Part shown: positions 1-9,736 of the stretch, in pieces
Numbering within the stretch: position 1 is the stretch's first letter
How the letters are laid out: each line of letters starts with the position of its first letter
From: Firmicutes bacterium AF25-13AC
GTDB lineage: Bacteria > Bacillota > Clostridia > Lachnospirales > Lachnospiraceae
Length of the DNA stretch: 64,000 bases
Direction of reading: 5' to 3'
NCBI GenBank assembly: GCA_003478935.1
Contig: QUFP01000014.1
Coordinates: 28,505 to 92,504 of the forward strand
The notes under the pieces: model-generated
The model's input: the letters and a program-made list of their open reading frames with translations, nothing else
Databases searched by the model: none
What the model was told of the DNA's origin: nothing
Made by a program: the position numbers and the translations under genes

Positions 1-987
1 GCAAAGATTATAGGAAAAGAGCTGTCCAATATACCATGGCAGGAAAAGCCAGAGAATTACCCACGTCCAGTGTGGCGTTACAGTGAAAACCCAATTATTG
101 ATCGATACGCGATTCCGACTTCAAACAGCATTTTTAACAGCGCGGTTGTTCCGTTTGGAGATGGCTTTGCAGGTGTATTTCGCTGTGACAGCTTTGGCGT
201 GAGCATGGATATTTACGCAGGCTTTAGTAAGGATGCAATTCACTGGGAGATTAATCACGAGCCAATCACCTTTGTTGGAGAGGATGAGGAGATTTTAAAG
301 AGACAATATCGCTATGATCCGAGAGTTTGCTTTATCGAAGATCGCTATTATATTACCTGGTGCAACGGTTATCATGGACCGACAATTGGAATTGCATATA
401 CATTTGATTTTAAGACATTTGTACAGTTAGAAAATGCATTTCTTCCATATAATCGAAATGGTGTGCTTTTCCCAAAAAAGATTGGTGGAAAGTATGCGAT
501 GCTGTCTCGCCCAAGTGACACTGGACATACAGCATTTGGTGATATTTTCTATAGCCAGAGTCCAGATTTGGAATACTGGGGTCATCACAGATTTGTGATG
601 GGTACCTTTGGCGGTGATGCCTCTGCATGGCAGGCAACTAAGATTGGCCCAGGACCAGTTCCAATTGAAACAGACGAAGGATGGCTGCTAATTTATCATG
701 GTGTATTGCAGACCTGCAATGGTTTTGTATACCGTATGGGCTGCGCATTGTTAGATCTTGAACAGCCATGGAAGGTATTATACCGCAGCAAATATTATAT
801 TTTGGGGCCAGCAGTGGACTACGAGATGAATGGAGATGTTCCCAATGTCGTATTCCCATGTGCAACACTTACGGATTCTGCAACTGGAAGAATTGCAATC
901 TACTATGGCTGTGCAGACACAGTCACAGGACTGGCATTTACAACAGTTGATGAGTTGATGAAGTGGATGAAAGAAAATTCCCTATGA
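1..987 (+). CDS. GH130 family beta-mannoside phosphorylase/glycosidase, 5' end cut by window edge
   Basis: Phosphorolytic or hydrolytic cleavage of beta-linked mannosides (GH130), expected in the cytoplasm. The reading frame is open from base 1, and the first visible residues are [13 protein letters not shown], so only the start codon or a few residues appear to be missing. An internal GTG at 70 is not the true start, because the conserved N-terminal segment lies upstream of it. Family-like blocks include [38 protein letters not shown] and [20 protein letters not shown], which fit a five-bladed propeller. No signal peptide is visible. A strong hairpin terminator follows, shared with the convergent GH35 gene. 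The family is well supported; the exact substrate (mannosyl-glucose, mannobiose or mannosyl-GlcNAc of N-glycans) is inferred only from the neighbouring GH35, GH20 and GH29 genes. Confidence 0.85.
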   Translation, partial: AKIIGKELSNIPWQEKPENYPRPVWRYSENPIIDRYAIPTSNSIFNSAVVPFGDGFAGVFRCDSFGVSMDIYAGFSKDAIHWEINHEPITFVGEDEEILKRQYRYDPRVCFIEDRYYITWCNGYHGPTIGIAYTFDFKTFVQLENAFLPYNRNGVLFPKKIGGKYAMLSRPSDTGHTAFGDIFYSQSPDLEYWGHHRFVMGTFGGDASAWQATKIGPGPVPIETDEGWLLIYHGVLQTCNGFVYRMGCALLDLEQPWKVLYRSKYYILGPAVDYEMNGDVPNVVFPCATLTDSATGRIAIYYGCADTVTGLAFTTVDELMKWMKENSL

Positions 988-1062
988 GACTAGGGACGAG
1001 GACTCGAAAAATGACCATGCTCGCATGATAAAGTTTTTTGAGTTAAAGCCTATAAAAATATA

Positions 1063-1103
1063 AGGAGTCGGGTCTGGGGTTATCCCAGATCCGGCTCCTT
1101 TTC
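1063..1103. terminator. Bidirectional hairpin terminator
   Basis: A 16-bp stem (1063-1078 with 1084-1099, two G-T wobbles) closes a 5-base loop and is followed by TTTT on the plus strand. It ends the GH130 gene and overlaps the last codons of the convergent GH35 gene. Confidence 0.8.
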
Positions 1104-2929
1104 TAGCAGAAGAGATGGAACTTCCATCTGTTCTAGCTCAAGTAAAATAATTTCATTTGTTCCCTTCTTTAACAGTGGGCCAGGCAGATAAAGTGTTTTT
1201 TGCGGTCCGGCACTGTTATAATAGCGCCCTAACAGAAAGCCGTTTACGGCGATCATTCCTTTTTCGAATCCTTTTGGCCGTATAAATGTGTCACCTGGCT
1301 GATCAATTTCAACAAAGCCTCTAAGTAAAATAGGACCAAAGCCGAATTTACAGCCAAGCTGTGAGAAAGAATCTGCAAAAGTCTTGCTTTGCGGCTGGTT
1401 GTTCCCTAACTGTGTCCAATTTACAGATTGGAAATGATTGCAGAAAATCGGATGCATTGTCCAACCAAAATGATTCATTGGACCAATTCTCACACCGTGA
1501 AGAATCCCTTTTTCATCCAATAGCTTTGGACCATAATTGATTCGCCCCATATTTTCAACCAAAATAGACAAGGTACAGGACTGGCCAGCATCAAGTCCAA
1601 TCAAAATTTCGTCGTCGCGTTTGCCTGTGCGCTCCTTTATGCCGACAAGTGTTTGATTTAGATAGATTAGTGCACGGTCATGCAGACCGTCAATCGACAG
1701 CCGCATTTTTTCAAAAGGTCCTGTGAGTGTAGTTTGATAGAGAACAAATCCAAAATCTTGCCCAAGTGCTTCCATTGTCAACGGCTTTGCATCAAAGATT
1801 GGCTTTCCAAGTAAAGAGGATTCATCAAACAGTCGGGCTGATTCGGTGAACGAAACAGTGCCTTCTAAACGATGCGAGTGCGTTTGGCTTTGAGAATTTT
1901 TCAACGAAACAGATGGCTCGACACAAGGTCCAAATTCGTCTGGATGTGTCTTCCAAAACTTCTGAATCACTTTTTGAATCGCAAAATATTTTGGTGTGAG
2001 ATCGCCACTTTCGCTGAGTGGACAGTTGTAATCATAACTTGTTACAGTCGGTTGATAGACATCCGAAAAATTGGCTCCATTTGTAAAGCCAAAATTGGTG
2101 CCACCATGGAACATGTATAGATTAACAGAGGCACCCATTGTAAGCATTTCCTCTAAAACAGTTGCCGTGTCATCGGCATCGCGTAAATGATGCGCCTCGT
2201 ACCAGTGGTCAAACCATCCGTTCCAAAATTCGCAGCAAAACAGCGGTTGATTTGGTTTGAATTGTCGAAGTAGCGCGAAATTATCTTTTGGGTTACTGCC
2301 AAAATTGACAGCAGAGAGCAGTTCGGGAAGAGAACCTCCATTTAGCGTGAAATACTGTGGACCGTCTGATGTAAAGAGAAGACATCCAAGATCAGCCTCT
2401 TGGTAGAGAGAAAGAATCTCCCTCATATAAGTATGGTCGTCTCCGTAGCTGCCATATTCATTTTCAACCTGCATCGCATGATGCATCCGCCATTTTTTCC
2501 TAAATACGGACGAATCACAGAAAAAAGTTTATTGTAATAGCGACGAATCTTGCTAAGAAATAGCTCGTCATGGCAGCGAACGTGAATATGTGGATAGGTT
2601 AACAGCCAGGATGGAAGACCACCCATATCCCATTCGGCACAGATATATGGGCCGGGACGAAGAATCACATAGAGTCCTAGGCGGGAGGCCGTTTCAAGAA
2701 AACGTGCCAGATCCAAAATTCCAGAAAAATCAAATTCGCCCTCGCGCGGTTCATGAAGATTCCAACAGGTGTAGGTTTCTACGGTATTAAAACCACACTG
2801 TTTCAACTTCAAAAGTCGATCCTCCCAGTAATCTGGAACGACACGAAAATAATGGATTGTTCCAGATAGGATTCGAAAGCGTTGATCATTTAGATAAAAT
2901 TGCGAATCATCAAAACGTAATGTATTCAT
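1080..2929 (-). pseudogene. GH35 beta-galactosidase, frameshifted
   Basis: Cytoplasmic beta-galactosidase of GH35 (no signal peptide). The N-terminal part (2929 down to about 2475) carries SGTIHYFRVVP, ETYTCWNLHEP and LRPGPYICAEWDMGGLP. The C-terminal part (about 2486 to 1080) carries QVENEYGSYG with the likely acid/base Glu near residue 158, and CCEFWNGWFDHW with the likely nucleophile Glu near residue 232, followed by C-terminal beta domains. The two frames join if one G is restored near 2475-2476, giving GGCIMAMQVENEYG. The repaired protein is about 615 residues, normal for GH35. Both catalytic residues are intact, so a sequencing deletion is as likely as a real mutation. A clear promoter lies upstream at 2980-3008, divergent from the GH20 gene. 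Confidence 0.85.
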
Positions 2930-2979
2930 AAAAATACGCCCTTTCTTTATTCATTGCTCTATACAGATAATCTAACTGT

Positions 2980-3008
2980 ATCATACTGTATTTTTTCCTG
3001 TTTGACAA
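2980..3008 (-). promoter_or_regulatory. Sigma-A promoter of the GH35 gene
   Basis: On the minus strand TTGTCA (3003-3008) is followed after 17 bases by TATGAT (2980-2985). Confidence 0.65.
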
Positions 3009-3106
3009 TGTAAAGATTGTTAAATGATAACAAAATAATTTTAACTTTTGCTAACAAAAGCTGACAAAAACAAGAAAGAAATTCTCAAAAATAGCCAAAA
3101 AATAGC

Positions 3107-3135
3107 TTGCCTATAGCCTAAAATACTGTTATAAT
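3107..3135 (+). promoter_or_regulatory. Sigma-A promoter of the GH20/GH29 genes
   Basis: TTGCCT (3107-3112), 17-base spacer, perfect TATAAT (3130-3135). The leader to the start codon is about 140 bases. The 2930-3281 gap holds only this promoter and the divergent GH35 promoter in AT-rich DNA. Confidence 0.7.
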
Positions 3136-3281
3136 GATTGAGAGTCAAACGTAAAAAACAAAATATATTAACAATATGTTAAATGATATTAGGAGCCAAA
3201 TTTTGATTGTGCTTATACGATAAGGACTTTAAAGTTGGAACCTATAAAATCAATAAAAACAAAAAATAAGGAGGAACCCAA

Positions 3282-5183
3282 ATGTTACGAATACTGCCAA
3301 AGCCGCAGCGATTAGAGGAAAAAGAAGGAACCCTGTTTTTGGATTACCATTGCAGAATTACAATTAAGGACAATTGCCCAGAAGAAGCATACTTTTATGC
3401 AAAGCAGCTGTCAGAGCAGTTTGAACACTCGACAGGCATCGAGCTTAGCATTGACAGGCGTACAAAAAAACCACATAAGGGGATTGTGCTTTGTATTGAT
3501 GAAACTGCTGGAAGCGAAAAGACAAAGAAAGCAGGAAAAGAGGCTTACTGTCTGACAATTACGCCAGAAGGAGCGACAGTGAGCGCCTACGCAAAGGAAG
3601 GTCTTTTTAATGGTGTGCAGACACTGCGTCAGTTGATTATTCAGTATGGCATCTGCCTGCCGTGTTTATATATAGAAGACTATCCACAGATTCCGGTTCG
3701 TGGATGGTTTATGGATGTGACAAGAGGCCGTATTCCGAAACTCTCCTATTTAAAGGAGATGGCAGATCGTTGCAGTCTGTATAAAATCAATCAGATGCAT
3801 TTGTATATTGAACATACCTTTTTATTTGATGGACTCAGCGAAACTTGGCGAGATGACACGCCGCTTACAGCGCAGGATATTTTAGAGTTTGATGAATATT
3901 GTGCTCAGAGAAATATCGAACTTGTTCCGTCGATTGCCACATTTGGTCATCTGTATAAAGTGCTTCGCACAAAGACATACCATGAGTTGTCTGAGATTGA
4001 GGAGCCGGATGGCTGTCAATTCTCATTTTATGAGCGTATGTGCCACCATACATTAAATACGACCGATGACAGAGCTTATGAATTTGTATGCCGATTAATT
4101 GATGAGTACAGTCCACTATTTCGTTCTAATCTGTTCAATATCAACTGTGATGAAACCTTTGATCTTGGAAAGGGAAGAGGAAAAGAAGTTGCCGATCAAA
4201 TTGGATCACATGCGATGTATATTCAATGGGTGAACCGCGTATGCGAGCATGTAGAGGAAATCGGAAAGCGACCAATGTTCTGGGGCGATATCATTGCTGC
4301 ACATCCAGAGACCATCAAAGAGCTTCCAAAGGACATCATCTGTATGACATGGGATTACGGCTTGGCACCGGGGGATACCAATGTCAGAAAGCTTTGGGAA
4401 AACGGTGCACATCAGTATCTGTGTCCAGGTGTTCAGGGATGGAATCAGACGATTCACCTACTTGAAATTGCCTATGAGAATATCAAAAAGATGGCAGTAT
4501 TTGCCCATCAATTTGACGGAGAGGGACTTCTCACGACAGATTGGGGCGATTATGGACATTTTCAGTACCCAGAACTCGCACTTGTGGGCATCATTTATGG
4601 TGCAGCATTTGGATGGAATCGCGTAATTCCAGAAAGAGAAGAGATCAATGCAGATATTTCTGTTATTGAGTATGGCGATGCATCAGCTACTCTTATTGAG
4701 ACATTAAGTCATATGAGTGATCAGGCAGTGATCCACTGGGGAGAGTTTGTGCAGTTTTCAGAAACCTATCGCTATCATATCGCTGGAAAAGATATGGAGG
4801 CATTTTGGAAGGGATATCTGCCGCGCATTGAAAAGAGCTTGCCACATATCGATGCATGCAATGAGACAATCAAGAGTGATATGGAAAAGGTAGCAGCACT
4901 GCTTCCTCATATCGAAGCGGACAAGAGAAAGAGCATCAGTCCGATCCTCCATATGGCAGAGGGACAGATCATATTAAATACAATTTTACAGGTACTTGAT
5001 AAAGAGTATCTTGGTCATCAGGATGCCTATACAGGTGATCCAAGGCAGCTTGCAGAGGCACTTGAAATTTGGTATTATGAGTACCGCAGACAGTGGCATA
5101 AAATTAGCAGAGAAAGTGAGCTGTATCGAATTGGGGAGCTGATTTTCTGGGCAGCTGATTTCTTGAGGATACTAGGGGCGTGA
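3282..5183 (+). CDS. GH20-type beta-N-acetylhexosaminidase
   Basis: Removes terminal beta-linked GlcNAc/GalNAc from oligosaccharides, probably in the cytoplasm because no signal peptide is seen. Residues 1-130 form an N-terminal GH20b-like domain. The barrel begins around VRGWFMDVTRGRIP and contains SIATFGHL and the paired catalytic acids D290-E291 in the block NINCDETFDLG, then MFWGDII and a Trp-rich C-terminal barrel edge (TTDWGDYGH). Length is 633 residues. The ATG at 3282 is supported by AAGGAGG at 3268-3274. It is followed after 47 bases by a GH29 fucosidase in the same direction, probably one operon. The family is clear; whether it prefers lacto-N-biose, chitobiose or mucin substrates cannot be decided here. 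Confidence 0.85.
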   Translation: MLRILPKPQRLEEKEGTLFLDYHCRITIKDNCPEEAYFYAKQLSEQFEHSTGIELSIDRRTKKPHKGIVLCIDETAGSEKTKKAGKEAYCLTITPEGATVSAYAKEGLFNGVQTLRQLIIQYGICLPCLYIEDYPQIPVRGWFMDVTRGRIPKLSYLKEMADRCSLYKINQMHLYIEHTFLFDGLSETWRDDTPLTAQDILEFDEYCAQRNIELVPSIATFGHLYKVLRTKTYHELSEIEEPDGCQFSFYERMCHHTLNTTDDRAYEFVCRLIDEYSPLFRSNLFNINCDETFDLGKGRGKEVADQIGSHAMYIQWVNRVCEHVEEIGKRPMFWGDIIAAHPETIKELPKDIICMTWDYGLAPGDTNVRKLWENGAHQYLCPGVQGWNQTIHLLEIAYENIKKMAVFAHQFDGEGLLTTDWGDYGHFQYPELALVGIIYGAAFGWNRVIPEREEINADISVIEYGDASATLIETLSHMSDQAVIHWGEFVQFSETYRYHIAGKDMEAFWKGYLPRIEKSLPHIDACNETIKSDMEKVAALLPHIEADKRKSISPILHMAEGQIILNTILQVLDKEYLGHQDAYTGDPRQLAEALEIWYYEYRRQWHKISRESELYRIGELIFWAADFLRILGA

Positions 5184-5230
5184 AACAACGGAGCAGTTCG
5201 TTCGTATCCTCATAATGGAAGGATATATCT

Positions 5231-6677
5231 ATGAATCAAGACGAATTTATGTACGAAAAGAAGCTCACAAGCGTTGTGCCGAGTGCGCGTCAGCTTGCAC
5301 TTGAACAGATGGAGTTTTATGGTTTTATTCATTTTACTGTGAATACATTTACCGATCGCGAGTGGGGAGATGGAACAGAGAGTGAATCGGTTTTTAACCC
5401 GACTAATTTGGATGCTGATGAGTGGGCGCAGGTGGCAAAAGAGGCTGGAATGAAGGGACTTATTTTGACCTGTAAGCATCATGATGGATTTTGCCTATGG
5501 CCAAGTAAATTTACAAGTCATACAGTTGCAAACAGTCCGTTTCGAGAGGGAAAAGGAGATGTTGTGCGTGAGCTATCGGATGCCTGCCATCGCCATGGCT
5601 TAAAGTTTGGTGTTTACCTGTCTCCGTGGGATCGAAATCATCCGACTTACGGAACAGGGGATGCCTATAATGACTATTTTGTGGGTCAGCTGACGGAGCT
5701 TTTGACAAATTATGGTGAGATTTTTGCTGTCTGGTTTGATGGTGCCTGCGGTGAGGGCAAGAATGGCAAAAAACAGGTGTATGACTGGAATCGTTACTAT
5801 GAGACCATTCGCCGTCTTCAGCCAAATGCCTGCATCAGTGTCTGTGGCCCGGATGTGCGCTGGTGTGGCAATGAGGCTGGAGATACAAGACCATCTGAGT
5901 GGAGTGTTGTGCCACTTCGCGCAAAGGATACAGAGAAGGTTGCCGAAAAGAGTCAACAGCTTGATGAGGATGGATTTCGAACAAGACGCCTTGCTGCAAG
6001 CGATTTAGATCTGGGAAGCAGAGAAATTCTTCGCGGTGAGAAGACACTCATTTGGTATCCAGCAGAGGTCAACACATCGATTCGCCCAGGCTGGTTTTAT
6101 CATGAGTCAGAGGATAACAAGGTAAAATCACTTGAGGAGCTTCTTTTGGTTTACTTTAACAGTGTGGGCGGAAATGCCACCTTTTTGTTAAATATTCCAC
6201 CGACAAGAGAGGGACGTTTTCATGAAATGATAAGGCGCGCTTCGTGAGCTTGGTGCATTTCTAAGAAACGCATTTTTTAAGAATGTGTTAGATCTGGCAA
6301 CGCTTACAGCGGACACAGAGGCTGAAATAGGAAAGTCGAGTAATGAATCGAACAGCATCGATTGCATTCGAGTGGACGATGATGCATCCTTTGTAGTGCC
6401 AAAGGGAACGCATACACTGACTGTCACAGCAAAGTGGAATGAGCCTCAGACGATTCAATATGTTGTATTAAAGGAAGATATCACAAAGAGCCAGCGAGTA
6501 GAGCAGTTTATACTAGAGGCAGCTGATGAGGCAGGAAACTATCAAACGATCTACGAGGGTACTGTGATTGGCTATAAGAAGATTGCTTGTCTAGAGAAGA
6601 TCCAGACAGATGCGCTTCGGCTTTCAATTACAAAGTCCCGCGTATCACCGACACTTCGTTTTATGGGAATCTACTAA
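5231..6677 (+). pseudogene. GH29 alpha-L-fucosidase, frameshifted
   Basis: Cytoplasmic alpha-1,3/1,4-type fucosidase resembling GH29 subfamily B. The first frame (5231-6247) carries FYGFIHFTVNTF, TCKHHDGFCLWPS, GVYLSPWDRN and the nucleophile Asp in VWFDG (about D170), ending near LLNIPPTREGRFHE. The second frame (to 6677) continues with LRELGAFLRNAFF and a C-terminal jelly-roll-like domain. The break lies at 6226-6245 and is a net loss of two bases (or gain of one); restoring two A's gives a continuous protein of about 480 residues. Start ATG 5231 follows GGAAGG at about 5218. A strong terminator follows the gene. Likely acts with the upstream GH20. Confidence 0.8.
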
Positions 6678-6685
6678 GGATTGAT

Positions 6686-6725
6686 ACACCCTTTCGGATA
6701 CATTTGTATCTGAAGGGGTGTTTTC
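6686..6725 (+). terminator. Rho-independent terminator after the fucosidase
   Basis: Stem 6686-6701 with 6706-6721 (16 pairs, few mismatches), 4-base loop, followed by a T run at 6721-6725. Confidence 0.8.
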
Positions 6726-6782
6726 ATAAAAAGAATTGAATTGTCATAGATTTTCATAAGAACAAAAGTGAGTCAGTCTATT

Positions 6783-7148
6783 ATGAAAGAAATGTCAAGA
6801 AAAAATAAAAGTCGGAATAGGAAGCAAGATAAGAAATCGAGTAAAATTCGGTCATTGAAGAAATATCAGATTCAGCAAACACCTAGAAAAAGAGTTGAGT
6901 ATCTGGTCGATTGTCTTCATCTTCCAACTGATGTTGTGATGGGACGTGAGATTTCGCTTCTTTCTGGAAACAGCCAGATGCAAATTCGAAATTTTAAAAA
7001 GCTTCTTGTCTGTAAAGAAGACGAAATCTGTCTGTTGGCAGGCAGGCATCAAATCAAAATCACTGGCCGATGTTTAACGATTTTTTACTTTGCGACAGAG
7101 GAGGTTTTGATTACGGGCAATATCCAGTCTATTTGCTATGAGGAGTAG
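6783..7148 (+). CDS. yqfC: YabP/YqfC-like sporulation protein
   Basis: Small protein of the YabP/YqfC family, known to be made during endospore formation; exact molecular role unknown. A Lys/Arg-rich N-terminus is followed by the family core: LHLPTDVVMGREISLLSG, the beta-rich middle and the end LTIFYFATEEVLITGNIQSICYE. Length is about 121 residues. The start is uncertain: GTG 6768, ATG 6783 and ATG 6792 are all in frame and none has a strong ribosome site. In relatives yqfD normally follows at once; here GAGGAG at the gene end and an ATG at 7151 are present, but the reading frame soon enters a dispersed repeat and the antisense of a tRNA, so no yqfD is visible. Confidence 0.7.
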   Translation: MKEMSRKNKSRNRKQDKKSSKIRSLKKYQIQQTPRKRVEYLVDCLHLPTDVVMGREISLLSGNSQMQIRNFKKLLVCKEDEICLLAGRHQIKITGRCLTIFYFATEEVLITGNIQSICYEE

Positions 7149-7174
7149 CCATGAAACAAATTAGAAGTCAAAAA

Positions 7175-7220
7175 GCCATGGTGACAGGTATTGTGGCTTT
7201 ATATCTGTCACCACTGGCTT
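7175..7220. repeat. Dispersed imperfect palindrome, copy A
   Basis: Arms GGTGACAGGT and CTGTCACCACTGGC flank TTGTGGCTTT. It shares the layout CCANTGGNGACAGG...TGGCTTT...CTGTCNC..GTGGCT with copies at 8315, 58270, 58377 and 63669. This is the most diverged copy (TGACAG instead of GGACAG). Confidence 0.6.
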
Positions 7221-7229
7221 CAACGAGAA

Positions 7230-7258
7230 AAGGACATCGCATCCGCGATGTCCTTAAA
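7230..7258 (-). terminator. Terminator of tRNA-Gln
   Basis: Perfect 11-bp stem (7230-7240 with 7245-7255), 4-base loop; on the minus strand it follows the tRNA 3' end and is followed by TTCTC. Confidence 0.7.
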
Positions 7259-7263
7259 TTTAA

Positions 7264-7336
7264 CAGCGCTACCAGGATTCGAACCTGGAAAATGCTGGAG
7301 TCAGAGTCCAGTGCCTTACCGTTTGGCGATAGCGCT
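7264..7336 (-). tRNA. tRNA-Gln (anticodon CTG)
   Basis: Perfect 7-bp acceptor stem (AGCGCTA with TAGCGCT), D-arm block GCCAAACGGTAAGGC, anticodon stem CTGGA/TCCAG with loop CTCTGAC giving anticodon CTG (reads CAG), and T-arm CCAGGTTCGAATCCTGG. CCA is not encoded. A strong promoter lies just upstream and a hairpin terminator downstream, so it is a single-gene unit. Confidence 0.95.
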
Positions 7337-7348
7337 ACAACATGTGTT

Positions 7349-7377
7349 ATAATAGCAGATCACAATAGATTTGTCAA
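7349..7377 (-). promoter_or_regulatory. Promoter of tRNA-Gln
   Basis: On the minus strand TTGACA (7372-7377), 17 bases, TATTAT (7349-7354), close before the tRNA 5' end at 7336. Confidence 0.75.
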
Positions 7378-7399
7378 TAGTAATTTTAAAGTTTTTTTA

Positions 7400-7436
7400 T
7401 TGATTTCTCAGTCTGATTTGATATAATGGATATAAT
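7400..7436 (+). promoter_or_regulatory. Promoter of the 7497 lipoprotein gene
   Basis: TTGATT (7400-7405), 16 bases, TATAAT (7422-7427); a second TATAAT lies at 7431-7436. Confidence 0.6.
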
Positions 7437-7496
7437 GTACATTGACAGCAAACGATAAGCTAATTAGGTCAATGAGTGAAAGGCATGGAATTATTT

Positions 7497-8309
7497 ATGA
7501 GACATTTATTAAAGAAGACATTACTTGCAGGAGGTATCAGTATGATGATGCTGTCTGCAGCAGGATGTTATTATGGAAGCGGAATGGGCTATGGCTCTTA
7601 TGCAAATGCAAATAAAATAAAGACAACGGCAGCAGCTGATACACTAGAGGAGTTTAAGATTACTGATTTCCAGGCAGCTGATGGTACTTTCCAGTACAAG
7701 GATCTGGGATGGTTAAGCAGTTATCAGGATCTTGAAAAAGAGATCGCAATGCCGATTGGCACTACGACAGCATTTACAGAGGGCGAGACGATGGGTGACA
7801 TCAATTACTCTGTTAAGCTTCTTAATTATATTTCCGTTGGTATGCAGCCTGTTTTTGATCCAAATGGTGGTTTGACAACACTGACAGTTTACTTTGAGGA
7901 TACCTACACAGCAGAGCAGTTAGACGAGCTGTTTGATAAGGCGGTTGCTGCAGCGCGTGAGGCATTTGGCGATGAAGATAATTATCAGGAAAATGATCAG
8001 GATGGCGGTAAAGGAACTGTTTACCACACAACGGGTGCATTCTGGTACAATGAAACTGATCAGTATGGCGATTATACAATGAACAGCTTCCAGATTGGAA
8101 AGCTTGACTCTGGAAATGGAACAAGCGCAGTTGTAATCGGTGTAAATATCTATGATCCATCCCAGATCGAGGAGGAGTCCAGCGAAGAAGGAAGCAGCGA
8201 AAAGGAAAGCAGCGAGAAGGCAAGCAGTGAAGAAGTATCTTCAAAGACTGATGAAAAGAATTTAAAGGAAACAAGTGAGGCAGAGAATACTGCTGAAAGC
8301 GAAGAATAA
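7497..8309 (+). CDS. Putative secreted lipoprotein, unknown function
   Basis: The N-terminus MRHLLKK, a hydrophobic stretch and SAAGC look like a lipoprotein signal peptide with Cys about residue 22. It is followed by a Gly/Tyr-rich patch, a folded middle (about residues 45-220) with two related-looking segments, and a Ser/Glu-rich C-terminal tail of SSE(E/K) type (about 45 residues). I do not recognise a named domain. ATG 7497 was preferred because it places the basic n-region directly at the start; in-frame GTG 7476 and ATG 7485 exist upstream. It stands alone between tRNA-Gln and the convergent MATE gene, with repeat copy B directly after the stop codon. Confidence 0.65.
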   Translation: MRHLLKKTLLAGGISMMMLSAAGCYYGSGMGYGSYANANKIKTTAAADTLEEFKITDFQAADGTFQYKDLGWLSSYQDLEKEIAMPIGTTTAFTEGETMGDINYSVKLLNYISVGMQPVFDPNGGLTTLTVYFEDTYTAEQLDELFDKAVAAAREAFGDEDNYQENDQDGGKGTVYHTTGAFWYNETDQYGDYTMNSFQIGKLDSGNGTSAVVIGVNIYDPSQIEEESSEEGSSEKESSEKASSEEVSSKTDEKNLKETSEAENTAESEE

Positions 8310-8314
8310 AAAAA

Positions 8315-8373
8315 CATTGGGGACAGGTTTTTGTGGCTCGTCAGAGTTATAAACCTGTCCCCAGTGGCTTTTT
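8315..8373. repeat. Dispersed palindromic repeat, copy B (possible terminator)
   Basis: Perfect 12-bp arms GGGGACAGGTTT (8319-8330) and AAACCTGTCCCC (8351-8362), with the marker words TTGTGGCT inside and AGTGGCTTTTT after. The T run could make it a terminator for the 7497 gene, and it separates two convergent genes. Confidence 0.75.
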
Positions 8374-8393
8374 GATTCTGTTTTTTGCAAATA

Positions 8394-9722
8394 TTAGTAA
8401 TGATATTTCTTCCTATTTGCAACAAGAAATGCAAGTGAAATTACAAACGCAAAAATTTCAGCGGCTACATTTGCACCCCAGAGGCCGTCCACTCCGAGAA
8501 AGATCGGAAGAATCAGAACAGACAGTGTCTGGAAAATCAGTGTACGAAGGAAAGAAATCGCGGCTGAGATTCCACCGTTGTTAAGAGCCGTGAAAAATGA
8601 TGAGGAGAAAATATTAAAGCCTGACAGTAAAAAGCAAAATGAGAACAACTTAAAGGCGTGCTCTGTAATTGCAAGCAGCTCTGCATCGTAGCCGACAAAA
8701 ATCTTTGCCAGAGGATGTGCCAATAAAAGAGCAAGGACAGTTAAGATGACACCTAGACTCATCATAATTTTTACACTCTTTTTTAAGAGATTTTGCAGTT
8801 CACTGTGGTTTCCAGCTCCGTAGTGGAAGCCGATGACAGGGGCACAACCGATTGCATAGCCAAAGAAAATTGCTACGAAAATAAACTGAACATACATCAA
8901 AACACCATAGGCAGAAACACCATTTTCTCCGAGGTATTTTAACAGCTGGAAATTGTAGACAATACCGACGACTGAGGCAGAGACATTACTCATAAGCTCC
9001 GAGGAACCGTTGGCACAGGCCTGCAAAATTGGGCGAAGCTCGAAGGATGCTTTTGTTAGTCTCAGTTTGCTGTTGTTTGGACGAATAAAATAGATCAGAG
9101 GAAGCAAACCGCCGATACACTGACTAATTCCAGTCGCAAGTGCAGCACCTGTGATTCCCCATCTGAAGACACCGACAAAAACAGCATCCAAGATCATATT
9201 GGTAAAACCAGCAGCAAGAGTGGCAATCAGTCCAAGATTTGGCTTTTCAGCAGCAACAAGGAAGCTTTGAAATACATTTTGAAGCATGTATGCGGCAGTA
9301 AAGCTAATGACAATTCTTCCATATAAAACACAGTCCTCAATCATCGCATCGGTTGCGCCAAGAAGAATTGAAACCGGGCGCATGAAAACAACACCGATAA
9401 CCGATAAAACGATACCCATTATGATCGTCAGATAAATTAACATTGAAAAATATTTGTTTGCCTTTTTCTCATCGCCCTCACCGAGAATGCGGGAGACAAG
9501 AGCCGTGCCACCGGTTCCGACCATGAAGCCAAGGCTTCCAATGATAATGATAAAAGGCATGATCAGATTGATCGAAGCAAATGCAGTTTTTCCAGCGAAA
9601 TTTGAAACGAAAAAACCGTCAACGACACCATAGATTGACGTAAAAACCATCATAACAATGGAAGGAAGCGTAAAGCGAAACAGTCTTCCATAAGTAAAAT
9701 GATCCGATAATTGGATTTTCAT
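8394..9722 (-). CDS. MATE family multidrug/cation efflux transporter
   Basis: Inner-membrane exporter of the MATE family, expected to expel organic cations or drugs using an ion gradient. The 442-residue protein has about 12 hydrophobic segments arranged as two similar halves; typical elements are the opening LFRFTLPSIVMMVFTSIYGVVDG and the half-repeat block AASxAxG-like FFGYAIGCAPVIGFHYGAGN. It is the second gene of an operon with the MarR regulator (14-base gap), with AAGGAGA before ATG 9722. The shared promoter carries MarR palindromes, so expression is probably inducible by a ligand of that repressor. Confidence 0.9.
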   Translation of the reverse strand: MKIQLSDHFTYGRLFRFTLPSIVMMVFTSIYGVVDGFFVSNFAGKTAFASINLIMPFIIIIGSLGFMVGTGGTALVSRILGEGDEKKANKYFSMLIYLTIIMGIVLSVIGVVFMRPVSILLGATDAMIEDCVLYGRIVISFTAAYMLQNVFQSFLVAAEKPNLGLIATLAAGFTNMILDAVFVGVFRWGITGAALATGISQCIGGLLPLIYFIRPNNSKLRLTKASFELRPILQACANGSSELMSNVSASVVGIVYNFQLLKYLGENGVSAYGVLMYVQFIFVAIFFGYAIGCAPVIGFHYGAGNHSELQNLLKKSVKIMMSLGVILTVLALLLAHPLAKIFVGYDAELLAITEHAFKLFSFCFLLSGFNIFSSSFFTALNNGGISAAISFLRTLIFQTLSVLILPIFLGVDGLWGANVAAEIFAFVISLAFLVANRKKYHY

Positions 9723-9736
9723 GACTTACAGTCTCC

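Noticed and set aside
5181-5215. Similarity of the text CGGAGCAGTTCGT here and CGGAGCAATTCGT at 44970
   Set aside because: Two short AT/GC-mixed matches only; too short to call a repeat family from this window.
7151-7426. A 91-codon open frame after yqfC
   Set aside because: It reads through a dispersed repeat, the antisense of a terminator and the antisense of tRNA-Gln; protein-like conservation is not expected.
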